A DNA stretch of 64,000 nucleotides from Margaritifera margaritifera (GCA_029931535.1 JAQPZY010001665.1:3431501-3495500); one strand, 5' to 3'. Shown: positions 12,840 through 24,449, numbered from the stretch's first letter. Program-made: numbers and translations. The notes: generated by a model from the sequence alone, not told the origin.

Positions 12840-13946
12840 CCCGAACAAAATTTACAAGCGGCAATACCTAAGTTAGTTCCCAATGTTAAGAGTTTTCCTG
12901 GACCATTTTTCATACCATATAATACAAAGGTGAAAGGAGATGGAAATAATGCAAAGGTAAACAATTTGGGAATAATGTTTGTTCAGGTAACAATGATTTT
13001 TTCAAGTGGAATGACTATTACATTTTCATCTCAGAAGTTAGTGGTTAATGCAGTCAATGAGAACAAACAGCATAGAGCAAGGTATCATGGATGATAAATT
13101 GTGAAAGTTAAAATCAGAAGCGGAGAATGCCCAGAATCACTTGTTCAAAAGCTATTCACTTTACAGTATCCGGAAATAAATTTAGAATGACATTTGACGA
13201 CTTGATACTGATATATCATTGTCCTTTACATCTTTTTGTTCTTCCTCAGGGTTGAAGTATTATTATTACACTGGCAAAAGTTACAGAAGTTACCTCGGAT
13301 TACAGACTGGAAAATATTTGCCTCCAGTGCTTTACGATAACGTCAGATTCAATGACTTAGTCCGTTAACGACAAGTACAAGGACGGAATTTATATCTTTT
13401 ATGATTCCATCATCAGGAACATAATTATTCTTTTAGCAGCGAATACGACTTTAACAAATGTCGTACGTGATCCACCACGAATGACCTTAAAAGGATTCTT
13501 CAATCTGTGTGAGAAAGACGCATAAACCAATCCGGAAGAGTTTTCAATTCGGCGAAGAAGCGCAGAATAATTTATGCGGAAGGATTACTAAATATGTTTT
13601 ATTCTCAGGGGTATAAATTGAAGCAAAAGCTTACAGAAACAGCAAAGTATCTCTTCGACGAACGACAAAACCACACAGAACTCCGTAATCAAAGTGTTGA
13701 CAATTTCTACACTAATCACCATTGCATCCGGTTTTGCATAGAAGTAAACATGATAATCGAGTGCACGGTAGCGATCTTACATTAGCTAATGTCAAACGAG
13801 GAATACACCTACAGATAAAGAGGAAAAATAGTGTAGACGCATACAAAATGTACAAATGCATTGTGTCTGATTCTCACGTAAACATTCATGACAACCAACT
13901 CAAATGTGTACTGTTTGAAAGGACCCTACTTCAAATAAACGGATGA
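12840..13946 (+). pseudogene. Relic of a probable Polinton-type structural gene region
   Basis: Codon-like sequence in alternating frames: PFFIPYNTKVKGDGN near 12900, LLNMFYSQGYKLKQKLTE at about 13584-13640, and ANVKRGIHLQIKRKNSVD at about 13780. The same fragments occur in copy 2 at 30830-31900, with different stops and frameshifts. The pattern of a long beta-rich protein with a short Leu-Asn-Met-Phe-Tyr segment is compatible with a capsid-type protein of Polinton-like elements, but I could not match it to a named family. It lies just upstream of the ATPase relic, an arrangement expected in a morphogenesis module. Dead in both copies. Confidence 0.4.
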
Positions 13947-14559
13947 ATTACATTTTAAGTTTTCAGCTGGTATTATTTTGCTGAATGTTGCAGTTGAACC
14001 AGAAGGTATAAAACGTGTGCGATATTTGATTTTATTTGCAAAGCTGAAGGGGAAGGAAAGTTAAAACATCTCAAGAACACCACAAGTCAGCAACAAATTG
14101 ATCCACCTGAGAAATGTAATTTGACTTATATTATCCAAACAATACTCGGATAAAATAATGAAAAGTAATTACATAACAGAATCCGATGTTAAAAAGATAT
14201 ATATAACATAAAGGGCTACAAATAATTGATGTACGAGATGCTGAACATGTTAAAGAGGAATTAAATAAATAGAAATAATGTTGGTCTGGTTGTGGCGGTA
14301 TTTAAGCTATATGCAAATATTGTGAAAATCAGACACGGTGATCAAACCATCCACTATTCCTTCCTGTTAGACAAGATATTTCCACGTATGATTTTGACAT
14401 ATCTATAAAACCCTTCAGTACAGAGAACCGTCATAAAATAAACAATAACCAATTAATATGGAGGAATTTCTTGATTACATCGAGGTCTATATATCTAACA
14501 CCGTTTTCGATACATTTACAGTGCTTTTGTCTGACAATGAGATAGCGTTGGCACTAAGG

Positions 14560-15050
14560 AATGTATTTAAAAGAACCCTATAACATGATTATGTGTATTA
14601 TTATAAACTGTGGATAGACAAAGTTTACATGATACAAACACAATGCAGGCACGTCTTATACTATGTTGTCATCGTCTGTCCAACCTTATGTACAACAAGA
14701 CTTACAGCAGAAATGGAGTTTTAGAGACGACAATGTAATTGCGATATATCATTATGGCAATTTAGACAAATGGTTGGAATTACTCATTAGTGTTTACCTA
14801 GGCACTAGTACTTTGTTTCTGAAAGACAAGTGTGCCAACCTAGAGGATGCAAAGAAGAAGCCAACTATCCTAACCAAGCTAACATTTTGTGGTAGACATT
14901 ACCTAATATCTAAATGGGTAACAGTCTAGTTGAGAAATACAATTCTGTCATAAAGGACCTGCGTGAGAATGTTAGATTTTTCGCGTTCTTTTACTCCAAA
15001 GATAAGAAGTCGATGGAAAATGTGTTCGAGGAACAAAACCAAAAATAGGG
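14560..15050 (+). pseudogene. Relic of an A32/FtsK-like DNA packaging ATPase (Polinton type)
   Basis: The 88-codon frame at 14663-14929 and its frameshifted continuation to about 15046 read like the C-terminal half of a viral-type packaging ATPase. There is a hydrophobic strand ending in a degraded Walker B region (TLFLKDKCANLEDAK, where acidic residues are expected after the strand), then LTFCGRHYLIS with the family-typical RH, then LRENVRFFAFFYSKD. The order and spacing match the A32-like ATPases of Polintons and adintoviruses. No Walker A is visible upstream, and a frameshift lies near 14930, so the gene is dead. Such ATPases power genome packaging. Duplication copy 2 has lost this segment. 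Main doubt: the match is by eye and short. Confidence 0.6.
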
Positions 15051-15429
15051 TGGAGATAGTTTAAACACTTTTAAAGAAATAAATAAACTTTCAACGAGGT
15101 TGAACTATCCGTTTTAATTACAACGATGTATGTCAACAATATGTAAGTGTGTGTAAGTGATCTGCTAAATATTTCTTGTCGTCGTTTGCCGACAAAGGAA
15201 CCCTATCTACCGTACTATTTTATAGCTCATTGCGGAACGATCTTGAATTATATTCATCTCTTGGTTCTTACTGTTTAATTAAAAACATAATTCTTGTAAA
15301 TGTAAATTCAAGATTCTGTTTTTACCACACGTTTTTTTTTAAAAAATCCCTTCCCAGACCTTTTTTTAACCTTTGTTTGTCCTTAAGAATACAGTTAACG
15401 TTTAAGACAACACGAATCCCGTAAAGGCA

Positions 15430-17200
15430 CTCCGCGTAATTCATTGCTGAAAAGTGATTGTACCTTCTTTGTTTCAGGAATACCAAATATGTTTTCTTTC
15501 TTGTAAGTATTCGTGTCGCAAAAACGGGATGTTTTCCTTTATGCCACTGTAAACGTTTTCAGAATCTAAACCTGTTATTGACCTCATATTATCACCATAT
15601 GCTTTTTTTAGGTTGATTTAGTAAATTCGGATACTAACAACTTGCTTTACTCTAACACTAAATCATACATAAATGGGTTTGGCTAATTTAATTTTCTTGT
15701 TCGTAAAACTGACTAACCCTAGATCCTTATCTATGATTGCTCTGCTTGCTAATGATAAATCTTTCTGACATATGTGAAATTTCTTTTCATTGGCACATAT
15801 TTTAACCTTCGTTGCCTTGCGTAGATTGTCTATCTGTTTGCCAGAACACTCAAGTATTCGTGAGTTTAAAGAAGTTTTACTGAATGTCGGTGGTTGCTTT
15901 TTGTCATACACTGGTATAAAATTCAATTTAAACTTATAACCAGGGGTCTTATGCTAAAAACAAGACACTATATATTTTCTTTGCTTTTCAAACCTAATTT
16001 AAAGTACAACTTTAAATTACAATAGTGAATAACGTACATATTATCTGCGTTCTTTAACGTGCACAATATCTTAGGTATTAATAGGTTTTGTACCCTTTTT
16101 CTCCTATATTAATTTCTTTTGCATTGGTGATAAATTACACTCGTGCAGAATTGGTTTTTAATTAGCTAACGGGTAGTCTCTGTCCGAATAAGTCGTGTAG
16201 GTTTGTTGGTATATCTAAGCTACTTTTACGATACCACCAAAATTTTCCATCATCTTTCCAACCCATTAGATTTTCTCTTATGACTTTGACTCGTTGTTTG
16301 GTTCCTCATCATATGCTTTGAACTGGCATTAATTGGCACATAACCCACCAAGCAAATATTTGGCATCTTGGAACATATCGAAAGACACTGTCTTTGACCT
16401 ATCATATTATCCATCATCCCTCATTTAACCTTCGTCAGCAACATAGTACTTATCACTTACTTCAGCGTATATATGTGGTATTATGCTAATTACTTCTCTA
16501 ATTGCTGATTATATCAATAACATGTGATTGTATGTAAGTAATTCTAATTCTACTCTACTTATTTTCAAACTGGTATCACAATCTTGTATTGGTGTACTCT
16601 AATAACAGGCGCACAGTAATATTGTGCTGGATCTAGTTTGTAATTATTAATGCTGACATTTCTAAACTCTAAAAACATCTCACACAACATAAAAATATCT
16701 TTCTTTACATAGTAGTCAAGCAGATCACCAAGCGATTTAAATTCGAAAATTTTTATGACATCGTTGGCATAAAGGGAATCATCACATGTTGCCCCTAACC
16801 TTCTGAGACTGGAATTAAAGATTTCGATTGGTGGAAATTTCGTTTCCTTAAACCATTTAACATAATATGTGTACTCGTACGGTACATGTCTTTTTTCAAA
16901 TATTTTGGTTCACTGTTTTGAAAATGTTTCATTGTTTTAGTGAATTTGTCAGTATGAAATCTTCTACTTAATTTACCGACACACTATTTCTTAGCTGTTC
17001 CCAACTGCTAAAATACCATCATATCCTTTCCATTTTGACAGCACATATTTTTTACTATTTATTTTCTTGATTTTAAAAAATATTTCTAACCTTGTGCAAG
17101 TCATTTTATTTGTCGTAGATCGACAACTCCTCCTGGTAAAGTATCCACTATATATTCTCTCACTTTCAATCTTCCAATCTATATACAACTGGGTCACCTA
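15430..17200 (-). pseudogene. Relic of a Polinton-type protein-primed DNA polymerase B
   Basis: Reading the minus strand from high to low coordinates gives collinear fragments of a family B polymerase of the Polinton/viral type, separated by stops and frameshifts. In order: YEYTYYVKWFKETKFPP and LGDLLDYYVKKDIFMLCEM near 16.85-16.70 kb (exonuclease to TPR1 region, with the usual DYxxLYLKxDVLLLAD-like shape), KLDPAQYY, then LELLTYNHMLLI near 16.5 kb (just before motif A), ASRAIIDKDLGLVSFTNKK and LAKPIYV at 15.8-15.66 kb, and a degraded KKAYGDN ... LDS segment near 15.55 kb where the YxDTDS motif should be. Such polymerases replicate the element. Opposite orientation to the ATPase relic is normal for Polintons. 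Not functional. Confidence 0.72.
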
Positions 17201-17656
17201 ATATCACCTGTCTGATTTTGAAAATGTCCTCTTTAAGATTGTATAGGTACGCTTTTGGAAATATTGATTTATATTTTCAAATCCTATCCGTCTGACCTAT
17301 TTTCTATTTAGGCATTCCATCCATATAATTTGTCAAAGAATCAAAAAAGTTAATCCATACTTTTGAACTGTTGAATGGATGGCAAGCTTCAACAGGAGTT
17401 ATACATATTGCCTGTGAAAAGTAACTCTATATCAGCTTAGACACTACATGTACCCATTTTCAACATTCGTTTCGCGTAATATATTTTTTGGGGTTCTTTT
17501 TTGAGTATTCCATATTTAACCTGTCTATAAGAGAGGCTTTTTGTCTGAGTAGGATCACTCATATTTAATATTTTATTTCTCCAACAACTTCTTAACCTTG
17601 CGGTTGTAAAATTCTAACCCTCTATCGAACTGTAGCTTGTTTTTTTTTAATGGTTT

Positions 17657-17660
<4 letters not shown>

Positions 17661-17711
<51 letters not shown>
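17661..17711. repeat. (AT)n microsatellite
   Basis: About 50 bases of AT, close to but not clearly homologous with the (AT)n at 34294. Confidence 0.96.
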
Positions 17712-17714
<3 letters not shown>

Positions 17715-17815
17715 CGATAAGATGCATTTGTATCAGTAGTATCTATCTCGTATGATATAGCATATCAACAACCTCAGCTTGAAAGTGGTCGTCTACTTGA
17801 GTGACGTAAACCCTT

Positions 17816-18048
17816 TTTTAGTATAGTATAGTATAGAATATAGTATACTATATAGTATATAGTAGAGTATAGAATAGTATATAGTATAGTATAGTATAGT
17901 ATAGTATAGTATAGTAAAGTATAGTATAGTATAGTATAGTATAGTATAGTATAGTATAGTATAGTATAGTATAGTATAGTATAGTATAGTATAGTATAGT
18001 ATAGTATAGTGTAGTGTATTATAGTATAGTATATTATAGTATAGTATA
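17816..18048. repeat. (TATAG)n pentanucleotide satellite, copy 1
   Basis: A run of TATAG units with scattered variants (TATAC, TAGAG, GTGTAG) over about 230 bases. The homologous array in copy 2 is at 34648-34936 and the right flanks match (GCGAGACGGACTTGTTGAAA against GCAAGACATACTTTTTGAAA). Confidence 0.97.
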
Positions 18049-18299
18049 CGCGAGACGGACTTGTTGAAATAGACGAAAGTATTTTTTCAAAGCAAGGAAT
18101 TTTATTTAACTTAAAAGTACAAAAATCGCCATTTCATCGCTTTTAGCTGCACATCAACAAATATCGTTTTCAATTTTATTCACACAACCGGTTTTCTATC
18201 CTCGCTTCTTTATCAGCAAACATCATATTGTTGGGATCCTATAGAAAATACGAAATATATACATAAATAAATAACATTTGAGGTATAAAGTCTATTCGG

Positions 18300-18560
18300 T
18301 AATTGCGTTCAAGTATGACGTCAGAAGTCCAAAATCCGAAGAAGGAAGTCTAAAGTCTGAAATAGGAGGTATTAAGATTGAAGTCAGAAGTTCTTCCACG
18401 TCTAACGTTACTGATTTGGAAGAAATTCTGACATCTTAATCATGCTTCCGACTGCAGACTTCCTACTGCAGACTTTATATTCCAGACTTTAAGTATGAGG
18501 TATGAAATGTATTATGTGTTTTCGATCAAGTCTGAAGTCTTAAGTCTGTGGAACGAAATA
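18300..18560. repeat. Degenerate GAAGTC/AAAGTC repeat field with inverted arms
   Basis: Copies of a roughly 10-base GAAGTCTAAA-type unit occur in direct order at 18313-18395, and their complement (CAGACTTCCTACTGCAGACTT) at 18446-18480, giving a potential imperfect hairpin. More direct units follow at 18524-18545. The field is conserved in copy 2 at 35190-35415. It lies 3' of gene A. Confidence 0.75.
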
Positions 18561-18688
18561 GGAAATGTGAAATAAGAAGCACCACTTTCCCAGCTTTTAT
18601 GCAAGCCTGAAATACGGAGTTGAAGTCTGGAACCACTTCAATGCTTACCTATTAACATTTATTCTGAAATCTGCTTCAATATACATTA

Positions 18689-18694
18689 TTTATT
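18689..18694 (-). terminator. Candidate polyadenylation signal AATAAA for gene A
   Basis: AATAAA on the minus strand, conserved at 35617-35622 below gene B. It is preceded, in transcript order, by a candidate acceptor (TTTTCAATGCAG, exon start near 18906) that would open a 3' untranslated exon of about 220 bases. Gene B has a comparable acceptor near 35838 and the same exon length. Both fit the donor seen five bases after each stop codon. Confidence 0.4.
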
Positions 18695-19285
18695 ATTTTA
18701 TCATTTCAGTGCAGTTTATACAATGCTAAAATGTCCATAGGTATCTGACTTGAAATATACATGGAACTGCGGCCAAATCGACACCGCAATAAAGCATGGT
18801 GTGATATTCTATAGGGACAGTAAAATTCTACTAAAGTCTCGGATTCACTGAAGCGTTTGTTTCTGCCTTGCGCAGGCCAATCTCTTCCTTCCTAAAGTTT
18901 GCTGAGCTGCATTGAAAATCGACTCCTATTGCTGGAGCGGCAAATGATTTGTTCCTGCTCATTTCAGTCGAAATCGCACCATGTGTCAGAAACTATGTAC
19001 CCATGTAGTAGTCGCTTAGAAGCAATGACAAATATACATGTAAAAAAAATATACAGAATTTTCAGTCATTTTATAAAGGCACGCATCGCTTGCTGTGATC
19101 AGTTGTGGACTTCGAGAATAATGCTGTCTCTGAAACGAGCTATACTCAACATTTGTTGCGAGGATCGTCTGGAGTTGTCAATTAACGGTAGGGAGAGATA
19201 GGGCGGCAACCGCTACTAGGCTCAATCCGAAACGATGTTAATCGATCACAACACGACGGTGAAGTCAAAGATAAAAATACCTGTC

Positions 19286-19383
19286 TTAATGTATGCATCT
19301 GCAGTGACCATCTATGCAGTGTTCATCCCTGTTATTTGGACAAGCTCCCACACGACAGTCGGACACAGTAGAGCATGCTGAAG

Positions 19384-19461
<78 letters not shown>

Positions 19462-19628
19462 TATCGTTGTATAAGGGTCTAGGCTGTCTACTTATAATTT
19501 CAAGCGTTTTTTTTACATGAGTTATTACAACAACAAGAAAAACAGCATCAATAGCAATACTACTACTACTTCTACTACTACTAATAATAACATACTTGCG
19601 CCTGTATAACGACCAGGTGATATAATAA

Positions 19629-19684
<56 letters not shown>

Positions 19685-20425
19685 ATAATAATACGATATT
19701 TGCGCGTGTGTAACGGGCAGTCAACTGAGAACAGCGTGGACACAGATTGCCTTGGATCAAAGCGCGAGCAGAGCTCTATTCGTTCTCGTCATATTTTCAA
19801 GCGCTTTATGCGTCGGTTATGATGATGGCGATAATAATAATTATAATAATACAAATAATAAATTATATATTATCATGGATCATACCCTGTCGCAAATTTA
19901 AATCTACCTTCGATGTGCATTTTTATTGCCTGGTCGATATCTTCCGTGCCAATAATTGCCACATTTCATTTATGATACAATATTGTTAAGGAAAAAAAAG
20001 AAGGAACTTTGTGAGCAAGAATATCGTAAAGTTATTTTGGATTTTCATTATTATGTTTTATTAGAGTAAACAAATGGACGGACAGAGAAACGGACGGAGG
20101 AGAAGACGGATGATATTATATTATTCGTAAAGCTTTATAAGGTCATCATAGCGCTAGATAGACAGAGGCTTTTGATAAGTCTCGTGAGACGAACTAATAA
20201 ATGTGGTTTATAATATGTAGGTTGGAGGACGGTTCAAGCACCCACAGACAATCTACTTTTATGAACAAGTGTTGCTTTTTCTTTTCTTACACAAATTTGA
20301 ATATAGTTATGCGTTTTGTATATGCTTTCTTTAAAGCAGGTACAATATGGAAAGGAACAAAAGGAGAATGAACAGGGGATGAAATAATAGAAAAAAACAG
20401 ACATTGGTACAGAATGTGTGTGTGT

Positions 20426-20501
<76 letters not shown>

Positions 20502-20644
20502 CTTGCCTGTCGATGTAGTCAGGCAGGTACAAACATGACTATTCCCTCCGGGTGGTATTATACATGCCACAGAAGCGCCACCAGTGCATGCTTCATGGCG
20601 ACAATCGCCGACGTCCCTACACGGCTCTGCCATAGTGACAGCTG

Positions 20645-20681
<37 letters not shown>

Positions 20682-21155
20682 AGTAATAATAAACACAACA
20701 ACAATCATCAGCATCATCTTCAAGAAATACATAAATAAATGTTAAATTATGAACGATTCAACCCATGATAACATTTAGTTAGTGCAGCATCTGTAACATA
20801 TTACTTTCTTTCTTTCCTTATCGATTATACGCGCTGCTCTTGTCTCTTGAGAAATGTTTAGTATCTATGATACGATGACACTTGTAAATTATGAAATTAT
20901 CTTCATTTGAGTCCTTTCTTTTTCGAATCTTTTCCTACCTTTTTCGCTATTTGTATGTACTTATATTTTTCCTTCACCTTTAAGACAGTATCAAGTTGAT
21001 TATCATTACAGTACCAATTATATTATTTAATCAGAGGGAAAAAAGATGAATTTAACTAAATGATGTTTCATATTTATAAACAAAATGCAGTCTTGTATGA
21101 CTTTTAGGGATAAATGTTGGCTTGATGACAACAACAAACAAGGAAATTTTATGAA

Positions 21156-21219
<64 letters not shown>

Positions 21220-23031
21220 TGGGTATTAGGTCTTGCATTTTTGTTGGATTCCTTTGGGATTTTTAGTCAATCTGGAATATAATCTATCTCTAAAATTCTG
21301 ATTTGTGCACTTGTAAATTATGAAATTATCTTCATTTGAGTTCTTTCCTTTTCGAATTATGTAATTCAATGCAGACTGTGTTTTTGATTTAGAAATGATC
21401 ATTATCAGCTCCAAGGTTATAATAATATTACTACTACAACTACTACTAATAATAATAATAATGCTAGACATGCATACTTATTTGTTAGATACTTGTTGGC
21501 ATTTGAAGGAATCCACTTGTAATTCATCACATTTTTGTATGGAATAAATTAAACGAAGAGTAAACTCGTTTAGTTCTCGTAACTTACCTTAAGGAAATCC
21601 CCTTTTATGAAATCAACGCTTAATAAGCTGTTCGAAATGACGTGATCATTATATTGTGGCGTCATCGATGTAATGACGTGATCATTACATTGTGGCGTCA
21701 TCGATGTAATGACGTGACCATTACATTGTGGCGTCATCGATGTAATGACGTGATCATTACATTGTGGTGTTATCGATATGATGTCACCTTTTACATAGGT
21801 GTATCATAGCGTTACAAACTGAATTAAAATTAAGAGGTTGCTACTTCTGTCTCTTACTTATTAAGCAATGAAAAGAGAAAGTATTATTCAATTTTTAAAT
21901 CGCAATTAACAGTCCTGTGAAAGAACGACCATCCTTAAACCATGTTGATAAGTCTTAGTGTCTATGTGAATGGGTGAATGAAACTTCTCTCTCGTTCTCT
22001 CCTTCTCTCTCTATCTCTATTCCCCTCCCCCCCCCCCCATATTTCGGGAGTTCTTTATGGGTAGAAAATGAAAAATACAGAAGCTTGGCTAATTCGATAA
22101 TTACTCATAATTTGCCAGAAAATATATGCTTCAGGCGACAGTGCACCCGTCTTTATAACTTATTAACTTCAAAGATGAAATGAATGAAATCAAAATGGAC
22201 ATAGTTTGATTTGTCAAATGGATAAATGGATGATAAGAGCCTAATTATCGATGCAGGACAAAAGTTGAAACTTTTTTTGAAAAATAATTGTCTCTAATGG
22301 ATTGCAGGAAGCTTCCGTAGCTATGGAGATGAGGTAATTTAAGGCATTCATAACCTTTATGAAATAACTACAACAACTTTGATGGCTTGTCATCCCAAAT
22401 TCCTACATTATATATTGCCTAATTTGACAGTATTGATTAATATTCTCTACACCCCTCCCCCATCCTCGTTCCCGATAGTGACACAGTGGTCTGAATCCAA
22501 AATCCGTTACATCTGTTTGTGTCTTCATTTGCGTATAAAGTTTGTTCATATTAGAAAATGTCCCTTTAATTGTTCTTGTTGTACATAAAACCTTTGATTC
22601 CGTCCAATGGACATATGGTCACCATATGAACAAGGAATACACCAAGTCTGATAAATTTCCAAAGTACGGTTTGATTTAAGAATAGTTCCAGTGCGGACGG
22701 ACAGACGGTGTATATTACAACATCTACAACGCTAAATCTTCAATATTAACAAACAAAAAGAAAAGAATATAATGTGCTGCAATTCGTATTTGTTTATGCA
22801 TATATATCAATACACATATTTTACAGGAGTGTTTAATATTTATGCATAGATATCAATACACATATTTTACAGGATTGTTTAATGTTTATGCATAGATACC
22901 AATACACATATTTTACAAGAGTGTTTAATGATTAAAGCACAATATATAAATTTAAACAAAATTGGCAATCTTCTTTCCTTAGTATTATAGTACTTACCCA
23001 CCAAAACCATCAAGACAAAGACAGACTTCAT
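19286..23031 (-). CDS. cvSI-2-like secreted serine protease inhibitor, gene A (3 coding exons)
   Basis: Coding exons 23031-22998, 20641-20507 and 19377-19286 join in frame (34+135+92 bases) to an 86-residue protein. Residues 1-16 (MKSVFVLMVLVAVTMA) form a signal peptide. The mature part starts EPC and has 12 cysteines in two modules: C-x5-C-x4-C-x7-C-x10-C-x-C (from exon 2) and C-x5-C-x4-C-x7-C-x4-C-x-C (from exon 3). This is the layout and length of bivalve cvSI-1/cvSI-2 (MEROPS I84), secreted inhibitors of subtilisin-like proteases linked to defence against parasites; that role is taken from the family. Splice sites: GTAAGT donor and TTATTACAG acceptor for intron 1; GCAAGT donor (non-canonical GC) and ACTTCAG acceptor for intron 2. 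The usual GT alternative would break the frame of module 2. TATA box at 23075-23082. A donor follows five bases after the TAA, so a 3' untranslated exon is likely. The paralog is gene B. Confidence 0.85.
19386..19461. repeat. (AAT)n microsatellite directly upstream of gene A exon 3
   Basis: About 25 units of AAT. On the minus (gene) strand the array ends with only about five bases to spare before the TTCAG acceptor, so it takes the place of the usual polypyrimidine tract region. Further AAT/ATT and ACT arrays lie at 19555-19585 and 19620-19693. Confidence 0.95.
20413..20498. repeat. (GT)n(GA)n compound microsatellite next to the gene A exon 2 donor
   Basis: GT units at 20413-20458 run into GA units at 20459-20497. 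On the gene strand this reads as the GC donor, then CCA, then (TC)n(AC)n, i.e. the array begins about ten bases after the splice site. The same arrangement is at 37319-37415 in gene B. Confidence 0.95.
20645..20705. repeat. (AAT)n-rich tract abutting gene A exon 2 acceptor
   Basis: Imperfect AAT units; on the gene strand these read as ATT units that end in the ACAG acceptor at 20642. Confidence 0.9.
21158..21218. repeat. (GA)n microsatellite in gene A intron 1
   Basis: About 60 bases of GA. At the homologous place in gene B (about 38080-38092) only a few GA units remain. Confidence 0.95.
21636..21785. repeat. 36-bp tandem repeat with CRE-like half-sites in gene A intron 1, 4 copies
   Basis: Units starting AATGACGTGATCATTACATT and ending GTGGCGTCATCGATGT begin at 21636, 21672, 21708 and 21744 (an exact 36-base period), followed by a degraded end ATGATGTCACC. 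Each unit contains TGACGTG and, in the other direction, CGTCAT, so the half-sites form an inverted pair (ATGACG ... CGTCAT) 17 bases apart, plus a palindromic TGATCA. Gene B has the same repeat at 38446-38560 with three units. TGACGT is the half-site of ATF/CREB-type bZIP factors; binding here is inference. Confidence 0.9.
22790..22932. repeat. 46-bp tandem repeat in gene A intron 1, 3 copies
   Basis: TTTATGCATA-led units including ATCAATACACATATTTTACA begin at 22793, 22839 and 22885 (46-base period). Gene B has a single unit at 39470-39515, so the array grew after, or shrank since, the duplication. Confidence 0.9.
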
Positions 23032-23074
23032 GATATCAGTATTAACTAAACCTGAAAGACAATGACTTAAATTG

Positions 23075-23082
23075 CTTTTATA
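23075..23082 (-). promoter_or_regulatory. TATA box of gene A
   Basis: TATAAAAG on the minus strand, 44-51 bases upstream of the ATG at 23031. An identical TATAAAAG lies 54-61 bases upstream of the gene B start. Expected initiation lies about 30 bases downstream, near 23048, which implies a very short leader. The region up to about 23215 is also conserved between the genes (ACCAAATTAAATGTCA and CACATGACGTTAACC), suggesting a proximal promoter. Confidence 0.65.
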
Positions 23083-23747
23083 CAGACCACATCATGATAA
23101 AATCTTGACATCTGTCCAACTTTGATAATAGTGATAGTAGGAGCCCTTGCACTGGATTCTATTTTAAGAACCAAATTAAATGTCACAGGAGAAATTCACA
23201 TGACGTTAACCTTTCCATCAAATAGGTTTACCTTCTTCTAAGGTGTAATCTCAAGCAGCAAATTTCATTCAATAGATTCGTTGACTTGCAAGCATATTTT
23301 AGCGATTCTGTGGCCATCTTATGTGAAGTAATATTGATTAATAAAAGTCGTTGTCGTCGTGGTGAGCGTCAGAGTAACGTCGTCATCCTATTTAATAGCA
23401 GACATAAACCTACATTCGCGGGAAATGTCAATACAATTCACATCGAGAATTTAATCCTATTGGAGACAGATTGTTTAGCTTTTACATCCAGAATGATTCT
23501 TTACCAACCAATACGATTTATTACCATACACTTTCTAAACATCTATCAATAAATAATCACATAAAGAGTGGTTGTCTGTATTAAAATGCTTTGCAACGGG
23601 ATCATAATTTATTTCCAGTTCTAATTTTAGAAAGGATTAACTGTGTTTAAAATATAGAATTTCATGTCTGGCCTACATAGACCGTTTGTCTACTATTCTT
23701 ACAGAAAAGAGAGTAAATAAGTCGAGTAGGTTTACATTCAAAATCCA

Positions 23748-23771
23748 CTGATGAAGGCGAATTAGCCGAAA
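23748..23771 (+). other. Hammerhead-like core string CTGATGA-hairpin-GAAA
   Basis: CTGATGA, then AGGCGAATTAGCC (a possible GGC/GCC stem), then GAAA. This matches the conserved half of a hammerhead ribozyme core, of the kind carried by Penelope-like retroelements. The copy at 40485-40508 has CTGATAA, and another version (CTGACGA ... GAAAC) is at 56411-56438. I could not find the cleavage-site strand, so an active ribozyme is not claimed. Confidence 0.3.
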
Positions 23772-23811
23772 AGTATGGAAACTCAGAAAGACCTTGTTTT
23801 TAAAACAGACT

Positions 23812-23812
23812 T

Positions 23813-23906
<94 letters not shown>
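23812..23906. repeat. (TG)n(TA)n compound microsatellite, left half
   Basis: TG units run into about 75 bases of TA that stop exactly at the left end of the MITE. Confidence 0.95.
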
Positions 23907-23909
<3 letters not shown>

Positions 23910-24057
23910 TGGTGTACTGGCCATTGGGCATACCGGGACAAATCCCGGTGGGCCGCTGCAAAAAAAATCCGTTTTTACCGGTGTTTTACTGGTGTGAGCA
24001 AAACCCCGGGCCCGTCCCGGCAGATAAGTCCAGGGCCGAGTTGCTTACCCAGTACAC

Positions 24058-24060
<3 letters not shown>
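23907..24060. mobile_element. MITE-like element inserted in a TA microsatellite
   Basis: A GC-rich island of 154 bases with imperfect terminal inverted repeats: CAGTGGTGTACTGG at the left, and on the opposite strand TAGGGGTGTACTGG at the right, 12 of 14 alike. An internal perfect hairpin ACCGGGA-CAAA-TCCCGGT lies at about 23932-23949. The CAGTGG/CAGGGG-type end is reminiscent of hAT elements, but no 8-base target duplication can be read in the TA flanks. The element is absent from the homologous place in copy 2 (about 40555), so it arrived after the duplication or was lost there. Confidence 0.6.

Positions 24061-24150
<90 letters not shown>
24061..24150. repeat. (TA)n(TG)n compound microsatellite, right half
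   Basis: About 63 bases of TA followed by about 27 bases of TG, the mirror of the left half. Confidence 0.95.
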
Positions 24151-24415
24151 GCTGCACAAATTGAACACGAAAATTCTTTCCGGCGCGAGATATGAAAACT
24201 TTCAAAACATTTCAAACTAGCCACGTTTTGCCTCAAGAGTACACTGGGCACTTACAAAGTTAAAACAAAGTCTAAAAAGCAAAATTAGGAAAAGGGAAAA
24301 GTATTTACTTGACTTTACAATATATAACTACTATTTGAAATGAATGAATAAAAGGAAAAATGATAAACATAAAATCTACAAGGTACTACATCTCCTAGGA
24401 AAGAGGTAGCTTTGG

Positions 24416-24449
24416 AATAATAATAATAATAATATTTAATATTAATAAG

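Noticed and set aside
18899..19201. 100-codon plus-strand frame
   Set aside because: It lies in the probable 3' region of gene A on the other strand, is not preserved as a frame in the copy-2 counterpart, and has no known domain.
20331..20732. Reading the whole 133-codon frame around gene A exon 2 as one protein
   Set aside because: The parts before VTMAEPC and after CLTTST are translated AAT, GA and GT arrays; splice sites and phase matching with exons 1 and 3 define the real coding part.
21636..21785. 36-bp repeat as a CRISPR array
   Set aside because: Units are contiguous with no distinct spacers, the setting is an animal intron, and no cas-like genes exist.
23775..24251. Long frames on both strands made of Ile-Tyr and Cys-Val or Thr-His runs
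   Set aside because: They are translations of the (TA)n, (TG)n and complementary arrays; not genes. The same holds for all Tyr-Ile, Arg-Glu and Ser-Leu run frames in the window.
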